A stretch of DNA of 64,000 nucleotides from assembly GCF_004769525.1 (NCBI RefSeq), contig NZ_RQFT01000001.1, positions 62,001 through 126,000 of the forward strand, read 5' to 3'. Every line of letters starts with the position of its first letter. Within the stretch, counting starts at the first letter, position 1. Below, in pieces: positions 33,606-43,022 of this stretch. The notes under the pieces were generated by a model, which saw only the letters and a list, made by a program, of their open reading frames with translations, did not search any database and was not told where the DNA came from. The DNA is from Leptospira bouyouniensis (GTDB taxonomy: Bacteria > Spirochaetota > Leptospiria > Leptospirales > Leptospiraceae). The translations under genes and the position numbers were made by a program.

Positions 33606-36017
33606 TTATTCACGTATAAAAGACAATTGGCTTTTTTCAGGAACCAAACCTTTGTCTTCAAATTCACCCGATAATGATTCATAACTGGGTGAAAGTTTGA
33701 TTTTCCATTTTCCTTTTTCTTCGATGGAGTCAGAATCAATGATGTTTCTACCTCTAAAGATTTCGTTTTCATTCCATTTCATGATGATGTTTCCTTCCAC
33801 ATCCTCAGCTTCAATGGTCAAACGAACAGGTTTTACCTTGTTTTTTCCATCCCAATACATAGCGGTCCAAGGACCGATAAACTTTTGTATGGCGGATTCA
33901 CCAAACGTTTTTACCTTTTTTACATCTTGAACCGTTTCAGATAAAACGGCAGTCACAGGGACTGAATATAAACTTTCACCAATTCCTTTTTGTACCGATT
34001 GGATAACGAAAAAATAAAACTGATTTTTTGCTAAGTTTTGTAATTTAAAATTAGTATCTGAAGTTTCTTTGACCAAACTCCATTCTTCTTCATTCTTTTT
34101 TCTCATCAAAATTTTATAAGAGGTTACTTTAGGTATCGCATTCCAACTAAACCAAAATTCGCTTAATTTTCGATTTTCGGTAACATTAAGTGTCGGTGCT
34201 TTTAGGCTGAGAGACCGACCAGCGACAAGGGATGCATACCCAACATCTGGTTCTGAAGGAAGGCTAAACATCTCTCCTTCAAACTCAGAAGTAACTGCAT
34301 AAAATGACTCTTTTCCTGATGTATCTTCATCTTTGAATTGTAGTTCTGTCGTTTTTGCAATTCGTTTCCAATTACCATTCGATTTGCGAAAGATGTGATA
34401 AGCTGTTGCGCTCGGAGAACCTTCCCATTGTAAGACGGTCACTCCTGGATAAAGTCCTTTGGAAGCAGTAAAATGTTGTGGTCTAGGTTTTAAAACTTCT
34501 GATGGATCTAGATGTGCGGATACGTAATAACTTGCTTCACCTTCTAATTGGTTTCTTTCAGGTACTACTTGGTAAATTTCATTATCTCCATTACGACTTG
34601 CCTTTAAGTCTGTATAGGTATTTTTATCTGTTTTCCCAAGAAACCGAAAGATTCGTGCCATCGCATTCCATTTATAGACAATATATGTAGTAGGGATTGT
34701 TTGGTAATCCCATTCTAATACAATACGATCATTTGTGGGTGCTACGGATGCACGTAAATTAGTGACTGGTAGAATACCTGCAGTTTTTGTTGGTTCCGAT
34801 GCATAACCATCATTTGAGTCAATGGAAGGTTTCGATAGATAATTTTCGTCTAGGCTTGCGACTCGGTAATGGTAGGCTGTGTTTTTTTGTACGCCAAAAT
34901 CATCGAAGTAAGGTTGTTTGGATAAACCAACTAATTGGTATTTGGTATCAATTTTACGTTTTCTATACACTTCATACCCAATTGCCCGTTTTTCACTCGA
35001 CCAAGAAATTCGAATTCTGTCGGAAAAGTCACCTCTTGAAGCATATACTTCCTTCGGAGGGAATAAATTATGTTCGCCAAATTCTAATGAATCCAAAGCA
35101 TGCATGAGTTTTGATTCCGAAAGTAATTGGTTTTCTTCAAAAGAATCTGCTACATAAATTGACTTTGTGTATTTTGGAAAACTTTCATAAGAAATCCAAA
35201 GATAACCTTGGTCTCCCCATTGGTTACCCCAAGTATTCCAAACACGGAATGCCTTTTTTTTGTCATTAAATCCAAGTATCACTAATGATTGGGCACCTAA
35301 CACTTCTCCGTTACCGTGTTGAAAAATCGATTCGGGTTTCGGATCTAAAAAGTTTTCATACACCAAGTATCCAATTAAAACTGGTTTTTTCTCAGTTAAC
35401 GCTAATTTTACGGAAACGAGGTCGTGTGGTTCAATCTTAAAAATACGATTGAGCCTTGCTTTTCTTCCAATTTCCACGATATTTGCTTTTGGCCTGACAC
35501 GTAAACCTGTACCAGACTCATTCATAAATTCTATGGGAACAGAACCACGACTGGTAGCAAGGACCAAAGCATCAAGTAGTGAAACGGCTTGGTCTTTTCC
35601 ACTATTCAATTGGTTGTAGATAAAGTTGGCGGAGTAGAGAACTTTTTGACCATTTGCTGAACTTGGTCCAATCGAAGATAAATTTCTGATTCCTTTTTTT
35701 TGTGCTTCTAAATACGAAATTAGCCCATATCCGACCGTATAACCAACGTTATCTTTGCCTGTCCCTTGGTCCATTGGAGTTGGAAAATCGGGACTTAAAT
35801 CTACACTTGAAGGCAAATCAGAATATGTAAGTTCGGAAGCATAGGGAGGGATACTTTGGTACAATGCAAAAGGATCCGGAGTTAAACCTGTTTTTTTAAG
35901 TGAGGATTTTGTTTCTGTTTTTCCTGTGATCGGTTTCGATTGAAAACTAACAATAATTAGGCATAATATAGCAAACAATGTACCAAGGGCTAACTTTTGT
36001 TTTGTATTCTGAAACAT
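33606..36017 (-). CDS. papain-fold pseudopeptidase with fibronectin type III repeats
   Basis: This 803-residue exported protein has an N-terminal hydrophobic signal (LGTLFAILCLIIVSF), a C1-peptidase-like domain about residues 65-285, four fibronectin type III-like modules about 315-700 (each with ISW, LEW or LQW and a YxV strand) and a beta-rich C-terminal domain. The papain signature is degenerate: QGxCGSCWAF reads QGTGKDNVGY, so the catalytic Cys is Asn90, and the catalytic His position in AQSLVILGF is Gln243. The Asn motif is kept as NTWGNQWGDQGY. It is thus probably not a protease. It starts one base after tonB, in an exbB-tonB operon. Confidence 0.8.
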   Translation of the reverse strand: MFQNTKQKLALGTLFAILCLIIVSFQSKPITGKTETKSSLKKTGLTPDPFALYQSIPPYASELTYSDLPSSVDLSPDFPTPMDQGTGKDNVGYTVGYGLISYLEAQKKGIRNLSSIGPSSANGQKVLYSANFIYNQLNSGKDQAVSLLDALVLATSRGSVPIEFMNESGTGLRVRPKANIVEIGRKARLNRIFKIEPHDLVSVKLALTEKKPVLIGYLVYENFLDPKPESIFQHGNGEVLGAQSLVILGFNDKKKAFRVWNTWGNQWGDQGYLWISYESFPKYTKSIYVADSFEENQLLSESKLMHALDSLEFGEHNLFPPKEVYASRGDFSDRIRISWSSEKRAIGYEVYRKRKIDTKYQLVGLSKQPYFDDFGVQKNTAYHYRVASLDENYLSKPSIDSNDGYASEPTKTAGILPVTNLRASVAPTNDRIVLEWDYQTIPTTYIVYKWNAMARIFRFLGKTDKNTYTDLKASRNGDNEIYQVVPERNQLEGEASYYVSAHLDPSEVLKPRPQHFTASKGLYPGVTVLQWEGSPSATAYHIFRKSNGNWKRIAKTTELQFKDEDTSGKESFYAVTSEFEGEMFSLPSEPDVGYASLVAGRSLSLKAPTLNVTENRKLSEFWFSWNAIPKVTSYKILMRKKNEEEWSLVKETSDTNFKLQNLAKNQFYFFVIQSVQKGIGESLYSVPVTAVLSETVQDVKKVKTFGESAIQKFIGPWTAMYWDGKNKVKPVRLTIEAEDVEGNIIMKWNENEIFRGRNIIDSDSIEEKGKWKIKLSPSYESLSGEFEDKGLVPEKSQLSFIRE

Positions 36018-36018
36018 T

Positions 36019-36660
36019 TTAATCCTCTTCTAAATCAAAACTGATAGGCAATCGGTGAGACATTCTAGTCGGTTTGCCTTTGTCGTAACCAGGTGAGAAA
36101 CGTGCTCTTTGGATGATTTTGATGGCTGCTTCATCAAAACCATATCCTGCACGACCTGATACAATTTTTACACCTTGTAATACACCTTGTTCATCAACTT
36201 GCACTGAAACAACGACTGTTTTTTGGCTTATGTTTGCTGCTTTTGCAGCTTCAGGAAAATAGGCTTTTAAATCAAAGTCAATGATGGGAGTGGGTGGTTT
36301 GTCTCCGTTATAGGAGAAAAGATATCCATCTTTGTCAGTACCATTCCCGGAAAGTTGGTTTGGATTGATATCAGAATTGTCAGGTTGGTCAGCAGCATCT
36401 TTATTGGAACCTTCCACCCATTCTTGTTTTTCTACAGGTGCTGGGCTTGAAGTACCACCAATCAGTTCAGGAGGAATTTCTTCAAAGGAAACATCCACAT
36501 CTTCAAATGAATTTTCCTGAAATGCCGCTTCACTCGGTAGTGTAAGGATAAAATAAACCAAATAACAAAATACATGCAAACTCACTGAAGCAAATAAACT
36601 CGCTTTGAAGAGTCCGAATCGTCTAAGTTTGTATTGCAAAAATAAAGTAAATGATTTCAT
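36019..36660 (-). CDS. TonB-family energy transducer
   Basis: This 213-residue protein has a cytoplasmic start, one anchor helix (LFASVSLHVFCYLVYFIL), a linker of about 85 residues rich in Pro, Asp and Ser, and a TonB C-terminal domain about residues 130-213 (VVSVQVDEQGVLQGVKI, GFDEAAIKIIQRARFSPG). It would pass proton-motive energy from the ExbB partner to an outer-membrane receptor. It lies 11 bases after the exbB-like gene and one base before the papain-fold gene. Confidence 0.85.
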   Translation of the reverse strand: MKSFTLFLQYKLRRFGLFKASLFASVSLHVFCYLVYFILTLPSEAAFQENSFEDVDVSFEEIPPELIGGTSSPAPVEKQEWVEGSNKDAADQPDNSDINPNQLSGNGTDKDGYLFSYNGDKPPTPIIDFDLKAYFPEAAKAANISQKTVVVSVQVDEQGVLQGVKIVSGRAGYGFDEAAIKIIQRARFSPGYDKGKPTRMSHRLPISFDLEED

Positions 36661-36671
36661 AAAACCAGTGT

Positions 36672-37331
36672 TTAATGATGAATATTCGGTGTTGAGCTGG
36701 AAGATTGATTATGTTTTCCACTCGTGATAAAACTCGCATGAATTTCTTTGGAAAGGATTTCCAATTGTCCGATCACTAGTTTCATTTTTCGTGTGAAGTA
36801 GTTATTGGCCATCACCACTGGGATTGCAACTGCAAGTCCTGCTGCGGTGGCAAGGAGAGCGGTTGAAATACTACGCATGACAACTTCGGCCCCTGAGTTC
36901 CCAAGAGTTCCTAAACCATAAAAAGCTTTGATGACGCCAAGCACCGTACCAAGTAATCCTATAAACGGAGTATTATTCCCCAGTGTGTTTAGGATTGGAA
37001 GGCGTTCTTCTAAGCTCAGGCGTTCCTTTAAAATTTTTCCTTCCATTAATTCCGACAAACCTTTGTGGTTTTCTTTTTCTCGTTCTAAAACGAAATGAAT
37101 GAAACGCGTGTAGGAATTTTCCATAGGATGGCTTTCGAGTAATTTCTCGGTGCCTTTTAGATCTCGGTGGCGGATGAGTAATGTGAGAGAATCGAGGAGC
37201 GAATCTGATTCTTTGTTAAAATTGCGTTTATAAACAATTAACCTTTCGATGAAAACAGCAATGGCGAGGATACTCGCGAGTAACATCACGAGGAAGATGA
37301 TTTTTTCCCCAATGTCTACGAATTCTTGCAT
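36672..37331 (-). CDS. MotA/TolQ/ExbB proton-channel family protein
   Basis: This 219-residue protein has three transmembrane helices: about residues 10-30, then a pair at about 125-150 and 160-185. The family motif NTLGNNTPFIGLLGTVLGVI and LLATAAGLAVAIPVVMANNYF are intact. It forms the proton channel with an ExbD/TolR partner, but no exbD gene lies next to it. The frame is open to 37562, but the ATG at 37331 after GAAGG gives the normal ExbB start. First gene of the exbB-tonB-pseudopeptidase operon. Confidence 0.9.
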   Translation of the reverse strand: MQEFVDIGEKIIFLVMLLASILAIAVFIERLIVYKRNFNKESDSLLDSLTLLIRHRDLKGTEKLLESHPMENSYTRFIHFVLEREKENHKGLSELMEGKILKERLSLEERLPILNTLGNNTPFIGLLGTVLGVIKAFYGLGTLGNSGAEVVMRSISTALLATAAGLAVAIPVVMANNYFTRKMKLVIGQLEILSKEIHASFITSGKHNQSSSSTPNIHH

Positions 37332-37454
37332 TTTGAAACCTTCTAACGGACAGAATCCCATCCCTCGGACTACAATCAAAGAGAAAATTTGTAGAAAAAG
37401 AACTTCGGTTGATCCAAACTCCACCCCAAAGAAAGAATGATTCCAAGGATTGGT

Positions 37455-39317
37455 ATGAAGGTTAAAAACATTCTTCTGAACAGTTTTGGGGTTCTTTTTT
37501 TTGGTTTCGGCGTTTTTCTCGTCGTGTTCTATGCTACAAAATCGTGGGAGACCTTTCTCCAAATTTGTCCTAACAAAGACTTTTTGTCATGGGATGAAAA
37601 CATCCGATTGAACCAAGTCCTAGACCAGTATGTGGATTTCCGAAACGGGAATTGGTTTTATGGACTGATGCCATTTTTAGAAAGTCCTACTTGGCCGCCA
37701 CTTCGTTCTCTACTAACGTTTATTAGTTTATATTTGCCAATCGATTCTTTGGAAACTTATAGAGATTCGTTCTTAGGATTATTGTTTCTTATCTTAGTGT
37801 TCCCAGCTTCCGCATACACATCCTTTCGGATGACAAAGTCCTTATTTTGGGCGGGATTATTCTCTACTTTAATTTTTATCCTTACCATCCAAACGGTGGA
37901 AGTTCCTGCTTATTCTTTATCTTCGATGTTAGAAACCCAATCCATGTTTTTTCTATTATTCTCTATCTATGCTATCTATCGTTTGTATGACAAAGAGAAT
38001 CAGGAAAAAGAAATTGATGGGGCCACCAAATGGCTCGTCTTCTTTTCGTTATTTGGTTTTTATTTTACAAAGTATCCGTATGGAATTTTGTTTTTTATGG
38101 CTTGTTTTGCTTATGAACTGATTCGTTCTCCCGGCAAATACAAAGAAGTATTGTTTCACTTACTCAAGTTTTACGCAAAAGGGATACGGTTATTGTATCT
38201 TGTTTTTGTTGTACTGATGGTATTTTCATTGCCAGTACTACGTGTTGTCACAAAAATCAATTTAAACCAAAAGGGGTTCAAACAGTTTATGTTTGGTATC
38301 ACCTTGGTATTGTTTGTTGATCTTTCGATTTATTTTTTCAGAAATCGAGATATTTTGAAAAAAATATTTCCAAAAACTGCCGTAGTTCTTTGGGTTTATG
38401 CAATTTTCCCATCATTTTTATGGTTATTTTTAAACCCAGATCGAGTGAATGCCCTCATCGATGCTCAAATGATCGTAAATGCATATACGAGAAGTTTTTT
38501 TCTCACCCTTTGGACAGAACCTGGAAAAGATCCAGCTGTTCCTGGAGTTTTTGATTTTATTTGGGGTTTTAGAACTTTGATTTTATTCTCCACCTTATCT
38601 TTGTTATACTTCTTTGTGCGTACAAAGGAAACAATTTGGAGTAAAATAAAAGACCCACTTGTTGCCGCTACTTTTATCTTGTTTTTAGAACTTTTGATTT
38701 TGGAACTCACAACAGGGAATAAACAACCAAGACATGTTTTACAATTCATCCCTGCAATAGGTCTTGTTGGTTTTATTTGGATATTAAGATTGTATCAATT
38801 GGCAGACCACCAATTCCAAAAAATCACATCTATTTCGGTTATACTACTTACAACATGTTTTGTATTTTACAATTCAATTTATGAACAAGGGATTTTATCA
38901 GGGAAATTTTATCATTCTAAAATGTTTTGTTATCGTGGGATGAATGCGTCTGATTTTCAACCTGCAAGAGAAATTGCGGAACATATTGCCCCTAACAAAA
39001 AGTATATCCTCATTAACGCTTTCCATTTCCAAGAAAAATATGAGACAAAAGGACGAGTTTTGGCATCGGATTTTGACCTCGCAATGAAACTTCGTACTTA
39101 CAAATCCGGAATGGTACGAAATGACAACAAATATCGATGGAAAGATTGGACAAACTTTGATTCTGTTCTTTTATTAAGTGATGTTTGTCCTGAACCTTTT
39201 GTGGAAGAAAAATTTGAAAATCGTACAAAAATGTTGAACAGTAAGTCAACATTGCTGTCTACTTACAGAGAGAGTACTGGTATTGCTTGTTTACAAGAAT
39301 ACAAACTCATCAAATAG
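37455..39317 (+). CDS. GT39-like membrane glycosyltransferase
   Basis: This 620-residue polytopic protein has about eleven helices. The first extracytoplasmic loop has FLSWDENIRLNQVLDQY, an acidic motif similar to the catalytic loop of PMT/ArnT-type GT-C enzymes (WDE), and the C-terminal soluble domain has about 130 residues. It probably transfers a sugar from a polyprenyl-phosphate donor. The ATG at 37455 follows AAGGATTGGT; an ATG at 37437 is in the same frame without a ribosome binding site. It lies 12 bases before the RND gene but is functionally unrelated. Confidence 0.7.
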   Translation: MKVKNILLNSFGVLFFGFGVFLVVFYATKSWETFLQICPNKDFLSWDENIRLNQVLDQYVDFRNGNWFYGLMPFLESPTWPPLRSLLTFISLYLPIDSLETYRDSFLGLLFLILVFPASAYTSFRMTKSLFWAGLFSTLIFILTIQTVEVPAYSLSSMLETQSMFFLLFSIYAIYRLYDKENQEKEIDGATKWLVFFSLFGFYFTKYPYGILFFMACFAYELIRSPGKYKEVLFHLLKFYAKGIRLLYLVFVVLMVFSLPVLRVVTKINLNQKGFKQFMFGITLVLFVDLSIYFFRNRDILKKIFPKTAVVLWVYAIFPSFLWLFLNPDRVNALIDAQMIVNAYTRSFFLTLWTEPGKDPAVPGVFDFIWGFRTLILFSTLSLLYFFVRTKETIWSKIKDPLVAATFILFLELLILELTTGNKQPRHVLQFIPAIGLVGFIWILRLYQLADHQFQKITSISVILLTTCFVFYNSIYEQGILSGKFYHSKMFCYRGMNASDFQPAREIAEHIAPNKKYILINAFHFQEKYETKGRVLASDFDLAMKLRTYKSGMVRNDNKYRWKDWTNFDSVLLLSDVCPEPFVEEKFENRTKMLNSKSTLLSTYRESTGIACLQEYKLIK

Positions 39318-39329
39318 AGACAAAAATTC

Positions 39330-42300
39330 ATGAGTATTGCTTCTTTTTCGATCAAACGTCCCATTTTTATTTCATCTCTTGTGATCATCATGGTGATCAC
39401 AGGATTTATTTCCTTAAAACGTATCGGTGTGGATTTATTCCCAGATATCAACATTCCTTTTGTTGTGGTGTCAACAGTCTACCCTGGAGCAGGGCCAGAA
39501 GAAATTGAAACTTCCATTTCCAAACCATTGGAAGAGGAACTCAGTTCCATTTCTGGACTCAAACGCATCACATCCAGAAACCAAGAAGGGATTTCTTTGG
39601 TGTTTGCTGAGTTTAGTTTGACCACCGATATCAAATATGCAGAACAACAAGTTCGGGATAAAACGGCAAGGGTCAAACCACTTTTCCCAGAAGCATCGAA
39701 GGAACCACTGGTGCAAAGGTTTGATCCCTCGGACCAACCCATTATGCGGATCTCCTTATTTGCAGACCTTCCTGAAGGAGAACTCTATGATTTGGCAAAG
39801 GAAAAAATCAAAACCAAACTAGAGCAGGTGAACAATGTTGGTGCTGTAAAAATCATCGGTGGGTCCCGTCGTGAAATTCATATCGAATTGGATCGGAACA
39901 AAATCAATTCCTACCAAGTCCCAGCCCTTGCGATTGGGAACCAAATTAAAAATTCAGGTGTGAATATCCCTGCAGGGAAAGTGGAAGGAGGGGAAAAAGA
40001 GACTTCTTTTCGGACTGTTGCAAAATACGAATCGTTATCCCAAATCGAAAATACAGTCGTTTCTTTTGGTGGTGAATTTGGTCGAGGGGTCCTTGTGAAA
40101 GACTTAGGCCAAGTGAAAGACACATTGCAAGACCGCCAAACACTTGGTATGTTGTATGCTCCGGTCAAAACTGAAGAACACGAAGAACCTTCCATTATTG
40201 GAAAATTATTGTTCAAATACGAAGCTCCCAAAAAAGAAAGAGTCCAAAAAAAAGCACTTTTCTTAGATGTTTACAAACAATCCGGAGCCAACACGGTCGA
40301 AGTTGCAGATGGAATCTTAGGCAAAATTGATACCATCAACGAACAAATCAAAGACCTCAAAGGAGCTCCTAAGGTCATTTTGATACGAGATGGGTCCAAA
40401 TGGATCCGTGCTAATATTGAAGACGTTACCATCGCTATCATTTTGGGAATCTTCCTTGCTGTCCTTGTTGTGTATTTATTTCTCGGGAATGTACGTTCTA
40501 CTTTGATTACTGGAATGGCTCTCCCCAACTCTATGTTAGGTGCATTTATCATCATGTATGCAATGGGATTTACCATGAACGTGATGACTCTACTTGCTTT
40601 ATCACTTGCAGTAGGTTTACTCGTTGATGATGCCATTGTGGTAAGAGAAAACATTTTCCGAAAACTTGAAGAAGGGGAATCGGTCATCGTAGCAGCAAGG
40701 AAAGGAACGGAAGAGGTAACACTTGCCGTTATTGGAACTTCTCTTACGGTGATCGCTGTTTTTTTACCGATAGGCTTTTTATCTGGAATTGTCGGTCAGT
40801 TTTTCAAACAATTTGGACTCACAGTTGTTTTTGCTATGATCATCTCTCTCTTTGATGGTCTGACTGTCGCTCCAATGTTATCTGCTTACTTTGCAGGCAA
40901 AAACGATATACATAAAGAAAAAAATATTGTCCTCCGTTATTTTGATAAGTTCCAAGAATTTTTGGACAGAATGTACGGAATCACTATGAAGTTTGCCCTC
41001 AAAAAACCTTGGGCTGTGATCCTACTTACTTTTTTAACTCTGATCACAAGTATCTTCTCACTTGCCTTTGTGAAAAAAACCTTTCTCCCTGCGAGCGATC
41101 AAGGGGAGTTTATGGTGAATGTGGAAATGGCTCCAGGAACTTCTCTTTCTGGCACATCGGAGATGGTGGAAAAAATCCAAAGCGAAATCATCAAAAATAT
41201 CCCTGAATTAGAACTGCTTGCCACTGTTGTCGGGAATAATGATGGTGAGTCTAACATTGCAACAATTGGTGTGGCACTTCTCCCTTCCGAATATCGAAAA
41301 CGTACCACGGGTGATGTCAAAGACCAAATTCGTGAATTTTTAAAAGCGTATCCTGAAGCACGACCTAAAGTGAACGACTATTCAGCGATAGGTGGTGGTG
41401 TCCAATATCCATTTAACTTAAACTTGAAAGGTGAAAACTTAAAAGACTTGGAAACTTACTCTTTTAAAGTGATGGAAGAACTCCGTAAAATTCCAGACCT
41501 CACAGATGTGGATACAACATATAGAACAGGTAAACCAGAATTCCAAGTGGTTCCTGACCGTGCCAAAATGCAAACTGTAGGTGTTGTGGCTGGTGTTATG
41601 GGAGCCGAACTCCGTTATCATATCGAAGGTGGAGAAGTAGCCAAGTATTTAGAAAACGGAATCGAATATGATGTGAGACTCCGGCTGAGAGAAGACCAAC
41701 GAAACCTTCGAAAGTCCTTCTATGAAACTCGGGTTCCGAATATCCAAAATAAATTGATTCCATTAAATGCAATTGCCGACGGAAAGGAAAGCACATCCCC
41801 TGCAAGGATCATCCGAGAAGACCGCTCCCGCGTGGTTCCTATCAATGCAAACCTTGCTCCTGGTGGTGCCATTGCTTCTGCTTCAGAATCAGCGGTTAAA
41901 ATTCTCAAAGAAAAGTTACCACCACCTCCTGGGATCACTTATTCATTTGTTGGTCAATCAGAAGACTTTAAAGAGTTATTACAAAACATAGTCCTAGCAT
42001 TTGGGATGGCGCTCATTTTCATCTATCTTGTGTTAGCTTCACTCTATGAGTCATTCATTACACCTATTACGATATTATTTGCCATTCCACCAGCAATTTC
42101 AGGTGCATTTTTTGCTCTGGCTTTAACTGGAGAGATGTTGAATTTATTCAGTATGATTGGACTGATTTTACTTATGGGGCTTGTTGCCAAAAACTCGATT
42201 TTACTCGTGGACCATGCAATGCTTGCCATGAAGGAACATGGATTGTCTAGGGACGAAGCGATCTTCGATGCGGGGGCAAAAAGGCTACGACCAATCCTTA

Positions 42301-42533
42301 TGACCTCTCTTGCAATGATCGCAGGAACTTTACCGATTGCCTTGGGTATTGGAGAAGCTTCCAAATCAAGAACGGCGATGGGAATTGCAATCATCGGTGG
42401 GCTTATACTCTCTACCCTCATTACACTCATCGTAGTTCCTGCTGTGTTTGGTTATATTGACAGGTTACGGGAAAAAATTGAAGGAGCTTTCCGCCCAGAT
42501 TTTGAAATTCGACCAGAAGATTTGGAAGATTGA
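39330..42533 (+). CDS. RND-family efflux pump (AcrB/MdtC type)
   Basis: This is a 1067-residue inner-membrane pump of the hydrophobe/amphiphile efflux RND group. Twelve helices and two periplasmic loops are in the usual order: N-terminal FSIKRPIFISSLVIIMVITGF, VSTVYPGAGPEEIETSIS, the TM4 Asp pair in GLLVDDAIVVREN and the second-half LILLMGLVAKNSILLVD. Resistance-nodulation pumps work with a membrane-fusion protein and an outer-membrane channel, neither of which is adjacent. The loops contain a longer charged insertion about residues 275-325. Substrate unknown. Confidence 0.92.
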   Translation: MSIASFSIKRPIFISSLVIIMVITGFISLKRIGVDLFPDINIPFVVVSTVYPGAGPEEIETSISKPLEEELSSISGLKRITSRNQEGISLVFAEFSLTTDIKYAEQQVRDKTARVKPLFPEASKEPLVQRFDPSDQPIMRISLFADLPEGELYDLAKEKIKTKLEQVNNVGAVKIIGGSRREIHIELDRNKINSYQVPALAIGNQIKNSGVNIPAGKVEGGEKETSFRTVAKYESLSQIENTVVSFGGEFGRGVLVKDLGQVKDTLQDRQTLGMLYAPVKTEEHEEPSIIGKLLFKYEAPKKERVQKKALFLDVYKQSGANTVEVADGILGKIDTINEQIKDLKGAPKVILIRDGSKWIRANIEDVTIAIILGIFLAVLVVYLFLGNVRSTLITGMALPNSMLGAFIIMYAMGFTMNVMTLLALSLAVGLLVDDAIVVRENIFRKLEEGESVIVAARKGTEEVTLAVIGTSLTVIAVFLPIGFLSGIVGQFFKQFGLTVVFAMIISLFDGLTVAPMLSAYFAGKNDIHKEKNIVLRYFDKFQEFLDRMYGITMKFALKKPWAVILLTFLTLITSIFSLAFVKKTFLPASDQGEFMVNVEMAPGTSLSGTSEMVEKIQSEIIKNIPELELLATVVGNNDGESNIATIGVALLPSEYRKRTTGDVKDQIREFLKAYPEARPKVNDYSAIGGGVQYPFNLNLKGENLKDLETYSFKVMEELRKIPDLTDVDTTYRTGKPEFQVVPDRAKMQTVGVVAGVMGAELRYHIEGGEVAKYLENGIEYDVRLRLREDQRNLRKSFYETRVPNIQNKLIPLNAIADGKESTSPARIIREDRSRVVPINANLAPGGAIASASESAVKILKEKLPPPPGITYSFVGQSEDFKELLQNIVLAFGMALIFIYLVLASLYESFITPITILFAIPPAISGAFFALALTGEMLNLFSMIGLILLMGLVAKNSILLVDHAMLAMKEHGLSRDEAIFDAGAKRLRPILMTSLAMIAGTLPIALGIGEASKSRTAMGIAIIGGLILSTLITLIVVPAVFGYIDRLREKIEGAFRPDFEIRPEDLED

Positions 42534-42612
42534 TGAAATTCTTCCCGATGTAAGATCTGGGTTTTCGAATTTAAACTTGCCCAAACAATGAATTTGGTGT
42601 TCTCTAGCTATC

Positions 42613-42975
42613 ATGTCTAGCGAACGCCGAATTTACAAACGTATCTCTGAAAAAGTCCATCTCACATACCGTGTGATCCAATCGGGTGCAGGCTCGGCAC
42701 AATACCTACCCAGTGACAAAGGGGAAGGGGATTCGCAAGACATCTCTGAAGGAGGGTTACTCTTTCGCACTAAAGAACCAATGCCACTTGGGACAAGGCT
42801 TGAGTTGGAACTTCGTTTTCCAGATGTGAAATATGTTTTGTATCCTAAAGCAAAGGTAGTTCGTTTGGAAGAATTTGGTGAAGGTGCTTTCTATGAAGTG
42901 GGTTTAGAGTTTAACCAAATTTTTGAGGACGATAAAAATCTACTTCTCAATCATATCAAACGATTGGAAATTTAA
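42613..42975 (+). CDS. PilZ-domain protein
   Basis: This 120-residue protein is a single PilZ domain, a c-di-GMP receptor module. The first binding motif RRxxR appears near the start as ERRIYKRISEKV, and the second, DxSxxG, as SQDISEGGLLF. LGTRLELELRFPD and the VGLEFNQI ending also fit. It stands alone between the RND pump and the two-component pair. Confidence 0.85.
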   Translation: MSSERRIYKRISEKVHLTYRVIQSGAGSAQYLPSDKGEGDSQDISEGGLLFRTKEPMPLGTRLELELRFPDVKYVLYPKAKVVRLEEFGEGAFYEVGLEFNQIFEDDKNLLLNHIKRLEI

Positions 42976-43022
42976 AATCAATCTTTTTCCTTCAGACCAA
43001 ATTCTGATTTGGTGGTAAACTT

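Noticed and set aside
37332..37562. 77-codon N-terminal extension of the ExbB frame
   Set aside because: No ExbB protein needs it, the extension contains basic low-complexity sequence, overlaps the divergent glycosyltransferase gene, and a good ribosome binding site precedes the internal ATG.
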